A stretch of 64,000 nucleotides of DNA from JAGGTJ01 sp964457545 (GTDB lineage: Bacteria > Desulfobacterota > DSM-4660 > Desulfatiglandales > Desulfatiglandaceae), in NCBI GenBank assembly GCA_964457545.1, contig CAYWEN010000013.1, positions 1 through 64,000 of the forward strand, written 5' to 3'. Every line of letters starts with the position of its first letter. The stretch's first letter is position 1. Position numbers and translations under genes: made by a program. Positions 1 to 7,668 of this stretch are shown in pieces. Below the pieces are notes generated by a model. The model searched no databases and was not told the origin of the DNA. It saw only the letters and a list, made by a program, of their open reading frames with translations.

Positions 1-110
1 GGTTCGGCGCGAGCCCCGGCAAGATTGCCGCGGAACGGGCCCGCCTGCCGGCAGGCAGAGAATCGGCAAGGGTGTGTGGAGGCGTGCAACTGCTTGAGAA
101 ATGGGGAGAA
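1..110. other. GC-rich left-edge fragment with a perfect palindrome
   Basis: The first 60 bases hold 46 G or C by my count, far above the AT-rich surroundings. A perfect 14-base palindrome, GCCTGCCGGCAGGC, lies at 43-56. All three plus-strand frames stay open for some distance, but I recognise no protein family. The fragment lies on the 3' side of tRNA-Asn, a common integration position. It may be the edge of a foreign element or of a REP-like repeat cut by the window, but I cannot tell which. Confidence 0.35.
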
Positions 111-114
111 ACGA

Positions 115-148
115 CAAAACCCCGATGGGGTTACCCGTCGGGGTTTTG
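115..148 (-). terminator. Intrinsic terminator after tRNA-Asn
   Basis: The arms CAAAACCCCGA (115-125) and TCGGGGTTTTG (138-148) form an 11-bp stem with a 12-base loop. Read on the minus strand the stem ends in a T run. It lies about 40 bases beyond the 3' end of tRNA-Asn, so it most likely ends that transcript. Confidence 0.75.
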
Positions 149-186
149 CGTTAACCAAGAACCGCTCAGATTGGCGGATTGAGATC

Positions 187-262
187 TGGCTCCCCGGGAC
201 AGACTCGAACTGCCGACCAAGTGGTTAACAGCCACCCGCTCTACCAACTGAGCTACCGGGGA
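187..262 (-). tRNA. tRNA-Asn (GTT)
   Basis: The minus strand folds into a full cloverleaf. The acceptor stem pairs TCCCCGG with CCGGGGA. The D arm carries AGCTCAGTTGGTAGAGC and the T loop TTCGAGT. The anticodon stem-loop GTGGCTGTTAACCAC gives anticodon GTT, for asparagine. The 3' CCA is encoded (complement of 187-189). The gene stands alone, between its own promoter and terminator. Confidence 0.97.
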
Positions 263-277
263 AAATCTTTAATATTT

Positions 278-307
278 ATTTTAAACAAAAAAACTGATTG
301 ATGTCAA
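278..307 (-). promoter_or_regulatory. Sigma-70-type promoter of tRNA-Asn
   Basis: On the minus strand a perfect -35 box TTGACA (302-307) is followed after 18 bases by TAAAAT (278-283). The tRNA 5' end is 16 bases beyond the -10 box, a normal leader for a stable RNA gene. Confidence 0.7.
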
Positions 308-714
308 TATTTTTTTTGCTCAACACCCATATCCGCAGACAAACTTCCGGCACAGCAAAGCTTGCAAGTTCAAAAAACATGGTGTCTTTATCTCAGGAGC
401 ACCAACATCAAGAAATCAGACAAGGCTGTACAGGCAAACATATTGCATCTGCCTGCGTGCCTGCCGCTGATTTTTTACCTTTCAGGGACTTGAACAAAAT
501 TGAATATTCTGCCAGAATTTGTATCCATGACGACTTGATTCAATGCTTGGCATCCGGTTTTTTGGGCCTTAAAGATTTTTTTTGGATATTCATACTGCAA
601 ATCCTGTCTGGAAGGAAATAAAGGAAATAAAAGATACTTGCCTGCAGCACCTTCCAGTATCAGTCATCCTGAGCTGCAGTATCGGGAATATCGGGTTTTT
701 CAGGAGCATCTGTC
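308..714. other. Non-coding stretch upstream of dtd
   Basis: No open frame here resembles a known protein. The short plus-strand frames lack ribosome binding sites and read as low-complexity translations. I see no RNA gene or clear hairpin. Confidence 0.5.
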
Positions 715-728
715 GGAGGAAACATCAC

Positions 729-1178
729 ATGCGGGCAGTACTGCAAAGAGTAAAAGAGGCAAAGGTAGAAGTGGACAATTCGGTCATAGGCAGAATTGAC
801 AAGGGGCTTTTGATATTTCTTGGTGTGGGTACAGGCGATTCAGAGACAGATGCACAATACCTTGCTAACAAGATATCAGGTCTTAGAATATTTGCCGATG
901 CCAATGAAATGATGAACCTCTCCCTGACAGATATCAAAGGAGCAGCCCTTGTTGTTTCCCAGTTTACACTCCTGGGAGACTGCCGCAAGGGAAAAAGACC
1001 TTCCTTTGTTCATGCAGCCAGACCGGAAAAGGCAAGGCCTCTTTACAATTATTTTAACAAAAAATTGAAAGAAACAGGGATTGAAGTTGCCACAGGAAGA
1101 TTTGGAGCAATGATGGAGGTATCACTAATAAATGATGGCCCTGTTACATTTGTAATTGACAGCAAAAAGACTTCTTAG
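729..1178 (+). CDS. dtd: D-aminoacyl-tRNA deacylase
   Basis: The 149-residue product hydrolyses D-aminoacyl-tRNAs (and mischarged Gly-tRNA-Ala) in the cytoplasm, which protects translation from D-amino acids. It is the usual length for the Dtd family. It carries the SQFTL motif (residues 77-81) and the Gly-cisPro motif GPVT (137-140), which form the chiral proofreading pocket across the dimer. The ATG at 729 is chosen because GGAGGA ends 8 bases before it; an in-frame start upstream would add about 50 residues that the family lacks. The gene is alone on its strand between a non-coding stretch and convergent minus-strand genes. Confidence 0.96.
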   Translation: MRAVLQRVKEAKVEVDNSVIGRIDKGLLIFLGVGTGDSETDAQYLANKISGLRIFADANEMMNLSLTDIKGAALVVSQFTLLGDCRKGKRPSFVHAARPEKARPLYNYFNKKLKETGIEVATGRFGAMMEVSLINDGPVTFVIDSKKTS

Positions 1179-1390
1179 TGTAAACATGCACAAAAGCGTA
1201 TTCAAAAACCTATCCGTGCTTTTATGATTGCAGGCAGCCACGATATCTCAAACCCGGCTATTCAGGGCTAAGCATTAAACAAATATATAAAAAACACAAA
1301 AAGAACAGAAATTCCCTGAAGCAGGTTTGCGGAAAAAGACCTGCCCATAGCCCTCGGGATAAAAGAAAAACTCTTCTGAAACCTTCCTGT

Positions 1391-1843
1391 TTATTGAACT
1401 GATGCCCTCTGATCATGATGCTCAAGATGCTTTTGTCTGTTTTCTTCCCTTGATTTTTTGTAGTCTTCAACGGCCCTTTGCAATGTTATTTCAGCAAGCT
1501 GTGCACAATGCAAATGTGTATCAGGCAATTCTCCTATCGGTTCCATGATAGTAATCATCGTTATTTTTTCTATCTCCGGAACAGTCTTGCCAAGCATCAG
1601 GGTCGCTGCTGCATTAACACATTGTTTGCTTACAGAACAACCATCTGTCCACCCATGAGCCTGCACCACTTTCCCGTCTTTAAGCCTGAAGGCAATTTCC
1701 ATTGTATCTCCGCAATTGCCCGTTACAGTCGCCTTGCCATCCGGATTGTCGATATGTCCCTGAAAAAAAAAGCTCAGGACAAACCATGCAACAGAAAAAA
1801 GCGCAAGAACAAGAAATGGTATCAATACACCTGAAAGACTCAT
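1391..1843 (-). CDS. Membrane-anchored IscU/NifU-N-like iron-sulfur scaffold protein
   Basis: The 150-residue protein starts with one hydrophobic segment (about residues 5-28) and continues as an IscU/NifU N-terminal domain. All expected cluster ligands can be placed: C44 and D46 in GNCGDTM, C69 in DGCS, and H112 with C113 in HLHCAQLAE. An extra Cys sits at 75. The family builds [2Fe-2S] and [4Fe-4S] clusters and hands them to apoproteins. Classical IscU is soluble, so the N-terminal anchor is unusual. The tail is rich in His, Glu and Lys. It is the last gene of a minus-strand run, 40 bases after a UPF0280 gene; no cysteine desulfurase is nearby. The function as a scaffold is inferred from the domain. 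Confidence 0.8.
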   Translation of the reverse strand: MSLSGVLIPFLVLALFSVAWFVLSFFFQGHIDNPDGKATVTGNCGDTMEIAFRLKDGKVVQAHGWTDGCSVSKQCVNAAATLMLGKTVPEIEKITMITIMEPIGELPDTHLHCAQLAEITLQRAVEDYKKSREENRQKHLEHHDQRASVQ

Positions 1844-1883
1844 TTGTTTACTCTCTCCATCTTCAGGAAACGGTTATCTCTGA

Positions 1884-2660
1884 TCACAGCTCAATCAGTT
1901 CTATATTTCCCCATGCGGCCATATGGTCTTTTACAATAACCACCCCGCCAATAATGCTTCCTATTTCATCTGCCCATCTGTCCAAACAGGCCAGATCAGC
2001 AAAAGACCTGATTCTGTTTCCAAGAGCAGTAGCAGCCGCATCCGCCAGAGCAGTATCCTGTGATACAACACATGTTACATCTGTAATTCCCATACTGAAA
2101 GAATGTCCCACTGTTGCAGATGAAGAGCAGACACCCACAGGCATTTGCTCAGGCAGTATTACCAGTGCCAGTTTTTCACTAAGAGGAGACAGACCTGCAA
2201 ATACAGAGACCGTAGCGGGCCTGCGCGTACTCAAGAATATATCCCCTCCATTTTCAACAATCACCTCTTTACTGATTCCAAGGAGACCATATCCTACCTC
2301 CTGTGCAATGGCACCTGCCACTGATGCCATAGGGCCCACCTTTGCCTTTGCAGAGGCCTCAATCATCTTTTTTACAATATCAGGTGCACGAAAATCAGGT
2401 CTTACAGGGACAAGAGATGACAAAAAATCCGGATGAAAACCTGTGTAGGTTTTGATCTGATGTCTCATATCAAGCACAATCTTCATTGCCTTTTTTTCAA
2501 AAGGTGCCTGTGCAGAAATCCAAAGGTCCGTCTCTTCCACAGTTACGTTAAATGAAGACAGACCATGTGGATTGTGTTTCTCCCTGTATGTCCGTTGTTT
2601 GCAGGATAAAAGATGTTGCCTTTTATTTCCCGGATCAGAAAAACAGAATTCAGAACGCAC
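1884..2660 (-). CDS. UPF0280 family protein (ApbE-like superfamily)
   Basis: The 258-residue product matches the UPF0280 pattern. It opens with an RTYRE...GL..F.V.VEETDLWI block and contains a long central segment with GPMASVAGAIAQ, VENGGDIFL and PVGVCSSSATVGHS. This family is related to the flavin transferase ApbE and occurs in anaerobes and methanogens; its reaction is not established to my knowledge. The start is a GTG at 2660, preceded by GGAGAGG with 4 bases of spacing; the conserved region begins about 20 residues later and there is no other start codon between. It lies in a minus-strand run after tatC and ahead of the IscU-like gene. Confidence 0.85.
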   Translation of the reverse strand: MRSEFCFSDPGNKRQHLLSCKQRTYREKHNPHGLSSFNVTVEETDLWISAQAPFEKKAMKIVLDMRHQIKTYTGFHPDFLSSLVPVRPDFRAPDIVKKMIEASAKAKVGPMASVAGAIAQEVGYGLLGISKEVIVENGGDIFLSTRRPATVSVFAGLSPLSEKLALVILPEQMPVGVCSSSATVGHSFSMGITDVTCVVSQDTALADAAATALGNRIRSFADLACLDRWADEIGSIIGGVVIVKDHMAAWGNIELIEL

Positions 2661-2807
2661 AAAACCTCTCCGTCAAGGGCACATCCGCCAGAAAAAAAGG
2701 ATCAGGTTTGATCCCGCAGATCAAGATATCTGCTGTATCATAAGTACAGCATATACAGATATTGCGCAAATCAATGGCCTTTTGTAAAACAAAAGACATA
2801 AAGCAAA

Positions 2808-3359
2808 TCAGAATTTTATAATATTTTTGGTTAACAGTTCTTCCAGCCTTGAAAGATTATCTTCATGCTGAATAAGATCATATCGTATCTTTACACAGAC
2901 CTTGGCCAGCTTAATACTTATTTCATCTGATTCAAAAGCAGTAATAACAGCATCATGGGAGATTTTATTCAATGTATCAATAAAAGAAGAATACTCTTTC
3001 AGTACATTTTCATGGGCAAGAATAGAAATCTTGTGAGTTAAGAATTCCAAATGGAGTCTGTCTTCTTTACTCAATTTTCCCTGACTTATAACCGATTCAA
3101 TATGGTTAATCAATTCAAGGTAAAGTTGTGATTTGAGATCAAAGATTTTTACCCGCTGTTCTTTTTCAAGCTCAATCTCACTTTGTTTGCTTATCAAAGC
3201 TGCCGTAATTGCAATTGTTGCAATAGTTCCCAAAACAATAAGGACAACTTCCTGAACAAAAGGGACCCTGATACTGTCATAATAGGCAAGGCGTAAAAAG
3301 ACATATCCGCATATAAATGTACTGAGCGCAATCAACAGATATTTGCTGCTGTCTTTCAT
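2808..3359 (-). CDS. Hypothetical two-TM membrane protein with coiled coil
   Basis: I do not recognise this 183-residue protein. It has two hydrophobic segments (about residues 6-25 and 35-58), then a charged helical region of about 120 residues with heptad-like spacing, probably cytoplasmic. The ATG at 3359 is chosen for the strong AAAGGAGA just upstream. A longer frame reaches back into tatC but has no better site. It sits 34 bases after tatC in the same direction, so it may be co-transcribed with the Tat genes. There is no sequence evidence that it takes part in Tat export. Confidence 0.75.
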   Translation of the reverse strand: MKDSSKYLLIALSTFICGYVFLRLAYYDSIRVPFVQEVVLIVLGTIATIAITAALISKQSEIELEKEQRVKIFDLKSQLYLELINHIESVISQGKLSKEDRLHLEFLTHKISILAHENVLKEYSSFIDTLNKISHDAVITAFESDEISIKLAKVCVKIRYDLIQHEDNLSRLEELLTKNIIKF

Positions 3360-3393
3360 ATTTCTCCTTTCAAGAACATCCTGAACAATCCCG

Positions 3394-4143
3394 TTACTGT
3401 CCTTTCTCTTTTTTTCCGGCAAATCTGCTTACCAGGATACCAATCTCGTAAAGTATCAGAAGCGGACCTGCCATCATACACTGTGTCGCCACATCAGGAG
3501 GGGTCAGGATTGCAGCAACTATGAAAGTAACAAGAACAGCATACTTGCGCTGTTTTTTTAGAAAGTCTGTGGTTATAATGCCCAATTTTGTCAGGAAAAA
3601 TATAATAACAGGAAGTTCAAAAACAACACCAAAGGCAAACAACAGCTTTATGGAAAAAGAAAAATACTCTTTTACAGAGGGCATGGCCTTGACATAATCG
3701 TTTGAGAAACTGATAAAAAATTTGAACCCAAACGGAAAAACAATAAAATAGCCAAACAGCGCACCGCCAACAAAAAGGATTGTGGAGCTGAAGACAAAAG
3801 GCAGCACATATCGTTTTTCGTTCTCACGCAGGCCAGGGACAACAAAGGCCCACATTTCATAAAAAATGACAGGCGATGCAATCAGTATGGCAGTAACAAG
3901 AGACACCTTGATATATGCAATAAACATCTCAGGCAAATTGGTAAAGATGAGATGATCCCCCTTTGGCATAACACCCTTAAGAGGACTTGCAAGAAGATCG
4001 AATATCCTGTCAGCAAAAACATACGAGGCAACAAAACATATTCCCACCGCAATGATGCATACAATAAGTCTTCGTCGCAACTCTTCAAGATGAGTCATAA
4101 AAGGCTGTTTTTCATCTACATCAATGCCCATTTCAGAGAACAT
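3394..4143 (-). CDS. tatC: Sec-independent protein translocase TatC
   Basis: TatC is the polytopic receptor of the twin-arginine pathway; it binds signal peptides of folded proteins and recruits TatA. The 249-residue product has the family's six hydrophobic segments. It has the N-terminal signature HLEELRRRL, the periplasmic-loop motif PGL..NE, and SPVIFYEMW. The first eleven codons overlap the end of the upstream tatA/B gene, as is common for coupled Tat genes. GGAGG lies very close to the ATG at 4143; an ATG four codons later is an alternative start. In a sulfate reducer-like anaerobe, typical Tat cargo would be periplasmic hydrogenases and dehydrogenases. Confidence 0.97.
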   Translation of the reverse strand: MFSEMGIDVDEKQPFMTHLEELRRRLIVCIIAVGICFVASYVFADRIFDLLASPLKGVMPKGDHLIFTNLPEMFIAYIKVSLVTAILIASPVIFYEMWAFVVPGLRENEKRYVLPFVFSSTILFVGGALFGYFIVFPFGFKFFISFSNDYVKAMPSVKEYFSFSIKLLFAFGVVFELPVIIFFLTKLGIITTDFLKKQRKYAVLVTFIVAAILTPPDVATQCMMAGPLLILYEIGILVSRFAGKKEKGQ

Positions 4144-4552
4144 CCCCTCCTTTGTTTCTTTCCTCCTCTATATGATCAGGATTATCGGCGCCAATATCAT
4201 CCAAGTGTTCGCCTGCATGCCTTTTTGCGTTGTCAGAGACCTTTTCAGAAGACACATTGCCATCAACCTTGCCGGAGGAAACCACAGGATCTTCCCCATC
4301 CGGCATGTCCTTGTTTTCACTGTCGGCATCCGGGAAGGCATTAATGCCACTTACAGAGTCCACCAGGTCATCTTTTATGCCTGTCAGGTCATCTTCCAGA
4401 TCCAGGCTTTCCTTGATTTCCTGAGTAGCCTTTCTGAATTCAGCAATACCGCGACCCAAGGCCTTGGCAAGATCAGGAAGCTTGTTTGGACCAATAACGA
4501 CCAGGGCAATAATCATTATCAATATGAGTTCCGGCATTCCTATACCGAACAT
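4133..4552 (-). CDS. tatA: Twin-arginine translocase subunit TatA/TatB
   Basis: The 139-residue protein begins with one TM helix (MFGIGMPELILIMIIALVVI), then the GP hinge and an amphipathic helix KLPDLAKALGRGIAEFRKA, the TatA/TatB layout. A Glu at position 8 is seen in TatB, while the hinge and amphipathic helix look TatA-like, so it may do both jobs or be TatB. The remaining 90 residues are acidic and low-complexity, longer than most TatA tails. AGGAGG lies 5 bases before the ATG. It overlaps tatC downstream, and no second TatA-type gene occurs in the window. Confidence 0.9.
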   Translation of the reverse strand: MFGIGMPELILIMIIALVVIGPNKLPDLAKALGRGIAEFRKATQEIKESLDLEDDLTGIKDDLVDSVSGINAFPDADSENKDMPDGEDPVVSSGKVDGNVSSEKVSDNAKRHAGEHLDDIGADNPDHIEEERNKGGDVL

Positions 4553-4664
4553 ATGTTCCTCCTGTTATATATCTTCAAAGGCCAATACAGCGCCTCTTTG
4601 TGCTCAAGATCAATAGCGAATAATATCAAGATATAAAAAAACATTCCCTGGCAGAAACAATATC

Positions 4665-5135
4665 TCAGTCATCAGGCAGGGTTATCATCATTGCCGTTTC
4701 ATCACAGTCCGGAAATTTTGGACAGTTCAGACAGTCTGCCCATATTTTATGTGGAAGGACTGTTTTCTCTATTTCAGCAAACCCCATGGGCCTAAAAAAA
4801 TCCGGCACATATGTCAGGGCAAAGACCTTTTTAAGGCCAATGGCCCTTGCATCATCAAGACATGTCCTTACAAGAAGAGTTCCAAGGCCCCTGTGCAACT
4901 TGTCTTCAGCAACAGCAAGAGACTTGATTTCTGCAAGGTCTTCCCAGCATATACCAAGGGCACAAACCCCATAGACAGTATCTGAGTGTTCATCCGTTTT
5001 TAGAACAAAATAGTTCCTGAGATGATCATAAAGATCGTTCAGGGATCTCGGCAGAAGCATTCCTTTTTGGGCATAATGATTTATCAGCCCGTGAATACCT
5101 TTTACATCTCTGATCGTTGCATGTTTGACTTGCAT
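4665..5135 (-). CDS. GNAT acetyltransferase, short N-acetylglutamate-synthase-like
   Basis: This 156-residue GNAT protein resembles the short ArgA-like acetyltransferases of Deltaproteobacteria and Firmicutes, which acetylate glutamate as the first step of arginine synthesis. It begins ATIRDVKGIHGLINHYA. It has the acetyl-CoA loop region LHRGLGTLLV and ends with LPHKIWADCLNCPKFPDCDE, a Cys-bearing tail typical of that group. No amino acid kinase domain is fused. The ATG at 5135 matches the family N-terminus; an ATG five codons earlier overlaps the previous gene. The arginine genes argBDFGH lie 26 kb away, so it could supply their substrate, but specificity is inferred. Confidence 0.8.
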   Translation of the reverse strand: MQVKHATIRDVKGIHGLINHYAQKGMLLPRSLNDLYDHLRNYFVLKTDEHSDTVYGVCALGICWEDLAEIKSLAVAEDKLHRGLGTLLVRTCLDDARAIGLKKVFALTYVPDFFRPMGFAEIEKTVLPHKIWADCLNCPKFPDCDETAMMITLPDD

Positions 5136-5139
5136 TATA

Positions 5140-5976
5140 TCAATTTTCAACTGTGGTTATAAAACCCGATATCCCCTCTTTTTTCATTAAATTGTTTCTG
5201 AATTTTTTTGCATAAGCCCTGTTCAGAAACCTGCCGCACCTTACCCTGTAATATGTGCGCCCACGGATAACGGCATTTGTATAAAAGGCAGGATACCCTT
5301 TTGATACAAGTTTGTTTGTCAGCTTTATTGCCTCAAGTCTGTTAAGAACAGACGTCAACTGAATGGTATATCGTCCCTTGCTTCCTGTCCCTGATTGCAC
5401 AACCTTCTTCGCCTTTTCAGCAGGCCTGATCTTTTTTTTGCCGGTTTTTCTGATGTTCTTGCCGTTACTGGCTGCAACAATCGCCTTTTCAGGCTTGTGT
5501 GAGGAGGAATTGACAGTTATGCTGGTTTTTGCCTTTTTAACCGCCTTGACACGTTTTTGTTGTGTCTTCCGCTTGGTGACATCTGTTTTGCTCTTTGCTG
5601 CGGCATCTTTTTTTTCTACAAGCACATTATGATAAAAAAGGTGTATCTTACTGTTACCCTTCATATCTTGTGCAGATTTCACGGGTTTTTCTGTTGTCTT
5701 CCTTTCAGCCTTTGGTGAAGGTTCAGGATATACTGCAAGGGGTTGTATGCTGTCAGGCAGCATATCCCTGCCTACAAATATACCAAGGACAAATATCCAG
5801 GCCAGTATCAGCAGGATAGCCAAACCCCACAAAAAAAGACCGGCCATGGAAAATTCTATATAGTATTTTTTATGCTTTTTCGACTTTTTTGTCTTTTCTG
5901 TCTTTTTTCTCGACATGAAATCAACATGGCTGAAACATGTATTTATGCCCAAAAATGATTCGTGGACGGGCAACAT
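5140..5976 (-). CDS. SPOR-domain membrane protein
   Basis: The product has a Lys-rich N-terminus, one TM helix (about residues 43-68 of the longest form), a long basic Lys/Ala/Thr-rich linker, and a C-terminal SPOR domain (about residues 200-278, YTIQLTSV...YRVRCGRF). SPOR domains bind denuded peptidoglycan glycans at the division septum, so a role in cell division or envelope remodelling is likely. Neither the ATG at 5976 nor that at 5916 (MSRKK) has a clear ribosome site; the second would give a more typical short cytoplasmic tail. It lies directly after argS, a common pairing in Desulfobacterota. Confidence 0.85.
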   Translation of the reverse strand: MLPVHESFLGINTCFSHVDFMSRKKTEKTKKSKKHKKYYIEFSMAGLFLWGLAILLILAWIFVLGIFVGRDMLPDSIQPLAVYPEPSPKAERKTTEKPVKSAQDMKGNSKIHLFYHNVLVEKKDAAAKSKTDVTKRKTQQKRVKAVKKAKTSITVNSSSHKPEKAIVAASNGKNIRKTGKKKIRPAEKAKKVVQSGTGSKGRYTIQLTSVLNRLEAIKLTNKLVSKGYPAFYTNAVIRGRTYYRVRCGRFLNRAYAKKFRNNLMKKEGISGFITTVEN

Positions 5977-5997
5977 TCAAAATCACAGCCATCCCCC

Positions 5998-7668
5998 TTA
6001 CATCCGTGTTGGCGCATCTATTCCAAGAAGCCTGAGTCCATTGGCAATAACTATCCTTACCGCATCTATCAAAAACAGTCTTGCATAAGTCAATCCTTGA
6101 TTATCCGTTATTATTCTGTGCTCGCCTTTTTTGTTTCCCAAATTAAAATATCGATGAAAGCCAGCCGCAACCAGGGTCAAATAGTAGGTAAGACGATGAG
6201 GCTCAAGGGTCATGGCAATTTCACGAACAAGCCCGGGAAATTCGTTAAGCAATCTGACCAGAGCTCTTTCCTCATCCAGGACAAGAAGCTCAAGCAAACC
6301 TTCAGGACTGTCAGGCAAAACAATCCCTGCCTGTTCCGATTTTCTGAATATACTGCATATCCTTGCATGGGCATATTGTACATAATAAACAGGATTTTCA
6401 CTGTCCTGCCTTTTTACCAAATCAATATCAAAATCAAGAGGGGAATTATGGTGTTTGGTCAGAAAAACAAATCTCATGGCATCAACACCTACCTCATCCA
6501 TAAGTTCCCGTATAGTAACAAAATCTCCCGATCTTTTGGACATCCTGATCTCATTTCCGTCCTTCCACAGCTTTACCAGCTGCAAAAGAATGACAGAGAG
6601 CCAGTCTTCCGGAAATCCGTGTGCCAGCAGGGCCGCCCGCAACCTCGGCACATAGCCGTGGTGATCAGCTCCCCATATATTTATTGCACGCTTGAACCCA
6701 CGTCTTCTTTTATCAAGATGATATGCGATATCAGATGCAAAATATGTAAACTGTCCATCTGCCTTTCTGATAACCCTGTCTTTGTCATCTCCAAAATCCG
6801 ATGTTTTTATCCACTGGGCACCATCCTTCTCATATATTCTGCCCTTGTCCCTGATGTTATCCAGTGTCTCTTTAAGTGCCCCTGATTCAAAGAGATCTGT
6901 CTCGCTGAACCATACATCAAAATCAGTCCTGAATTCGTTCAGATCTCGCCGGATATCTGAGAGCATAATCTCCCTGCCCTTATTGGCACAGAACAAAATG
7001 GCATCCTCTTTTGACATGTCAGACACAAAACCCGCAAGATCTCTTGCCAGATCATCAATATAACTGCCATGATATCCATTCTCGGGAAAAGGAAATCCAG
7101 GATCGGACATTTGCATAATACGGCTGAAAATGGATTCACCCAACATCCTTATCTGCATGCCGGCATCATTTATATAAAATTCCCTGACCACATTATAACC
7201 GCAAAAAGAGAGAACCCTGCACAAGGTATCACCAAGAGCAGCTCCTCTTGCATGACCAACATGAAGCGGACCTGTTGGATTGGCACTTACAAATTCCACC
7301 AGAATATTTTCACCCTTGCCAATAGAACTGCTGCCATAACTCTCTCCTGCCTCAAGAACCTCAGATACGGTTTTCCGCCACTCTCTTTCACTGATCCAGA
7401 AGTTTATAAAACCAGGGCCCGCAACTGTTGCCTTTTCAATAAAATTGTCCTCGTCTGTCAGGTTGTCAAGTATTTTGGATGCAATCTCCCTTGGAGGACG
7501 TTTTTGCTCTGATGCCATTTTCATGCAAATGTTGGATGCAAAATGCCCGTGATCAGGATTGGCTGGTATTTCAACAACATAATCCGGAACAGACGTTTTG
7601 GGTAATGCCCCTGATCTAAAACACTCTTCAACGGTTTTTTGTAAAATCTGCTTCAGTCTTTCTTTCAT
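5998..7668 (-). CDS. argS: Arginyl-tRNA synthetase
   Basis: The enzyme charges tRNA-Arg with arginine. The 556-residue product has the class I HIGH-type motif in ANPTGPLHVGHARGAALGD, a KMSKS-like MSKRSGDFVT, and a C-terminal DALR anticodon-binding domain. The ATG at 7668 overlaps the alr stop codon in an ATGA arrangement, which indicates translational coupling, and a GGGA sits 10 bases before it; an earlier in-frame start would lie inside alr. Length is normal for bacterial ArgS. Confidence 0.97.
   Translation of the reverse strand: MKERLKQILQKTVEECFRSGALPKTSVPDYVVEIPANPDHGHFASNICMKMASEQKRPPREIASKILDNLTDEDNFIEKATVAGPGFINFWISEREWRKTVSEVLEAGESYGSSSIGKGENILVEFVSANPTGPLHVGHARGAALGDTLCRVLSFCGYNVVREFYINDAGMQIRMLGESIFSRIMQMSDPGFPFPENGYHGSYIDDLARDLAGFVSDMSKEDAILFCANKGREIMLSDIRRDLNEFRTDFDVWFSETDLFESGALKETLDNIRDKGRIYEKDGAQWIKTSDFGDDKDRVIRKADGQFTYFASDIAYHLDKRRRGFKRAINIWGADHHGYVPRLRAALLAHGFPEDWLSVILLQLVKLWKDGNEIRMSKRSGDFVTIRELMDEVGVDAMRFVFLTKHHNSPLDFDIDLVKRQDSENPVYYVQYAHARICSIFRKSEQAGIVLPDSPEGLLELLVLDEERALVRLLNEFPGLVREIAMTLEPHRLTYYLTLVAAGFHRYFNLGNKKGEHRIITDNQGLTYARLFLIDAVRIVIANGLRLLGIDAPTRM

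Noticed and set aside
25..228. 67-codon plus-strand frame across the left edge and tRNA-Asn
   Set aside because: Its tail reads through the antisense of the tRNA (the LPGTDSNCRPSG artefact) and there is no ribosome site.
298..621. 107-codon plus-strand frame upstream of dtd
   Set aside because: Low-complexity translation, no ribosome site and no family.
5962..6885. 307-codon plus-strand frame
   Set aside because: It is antisense to argS, whose motifs are certain.
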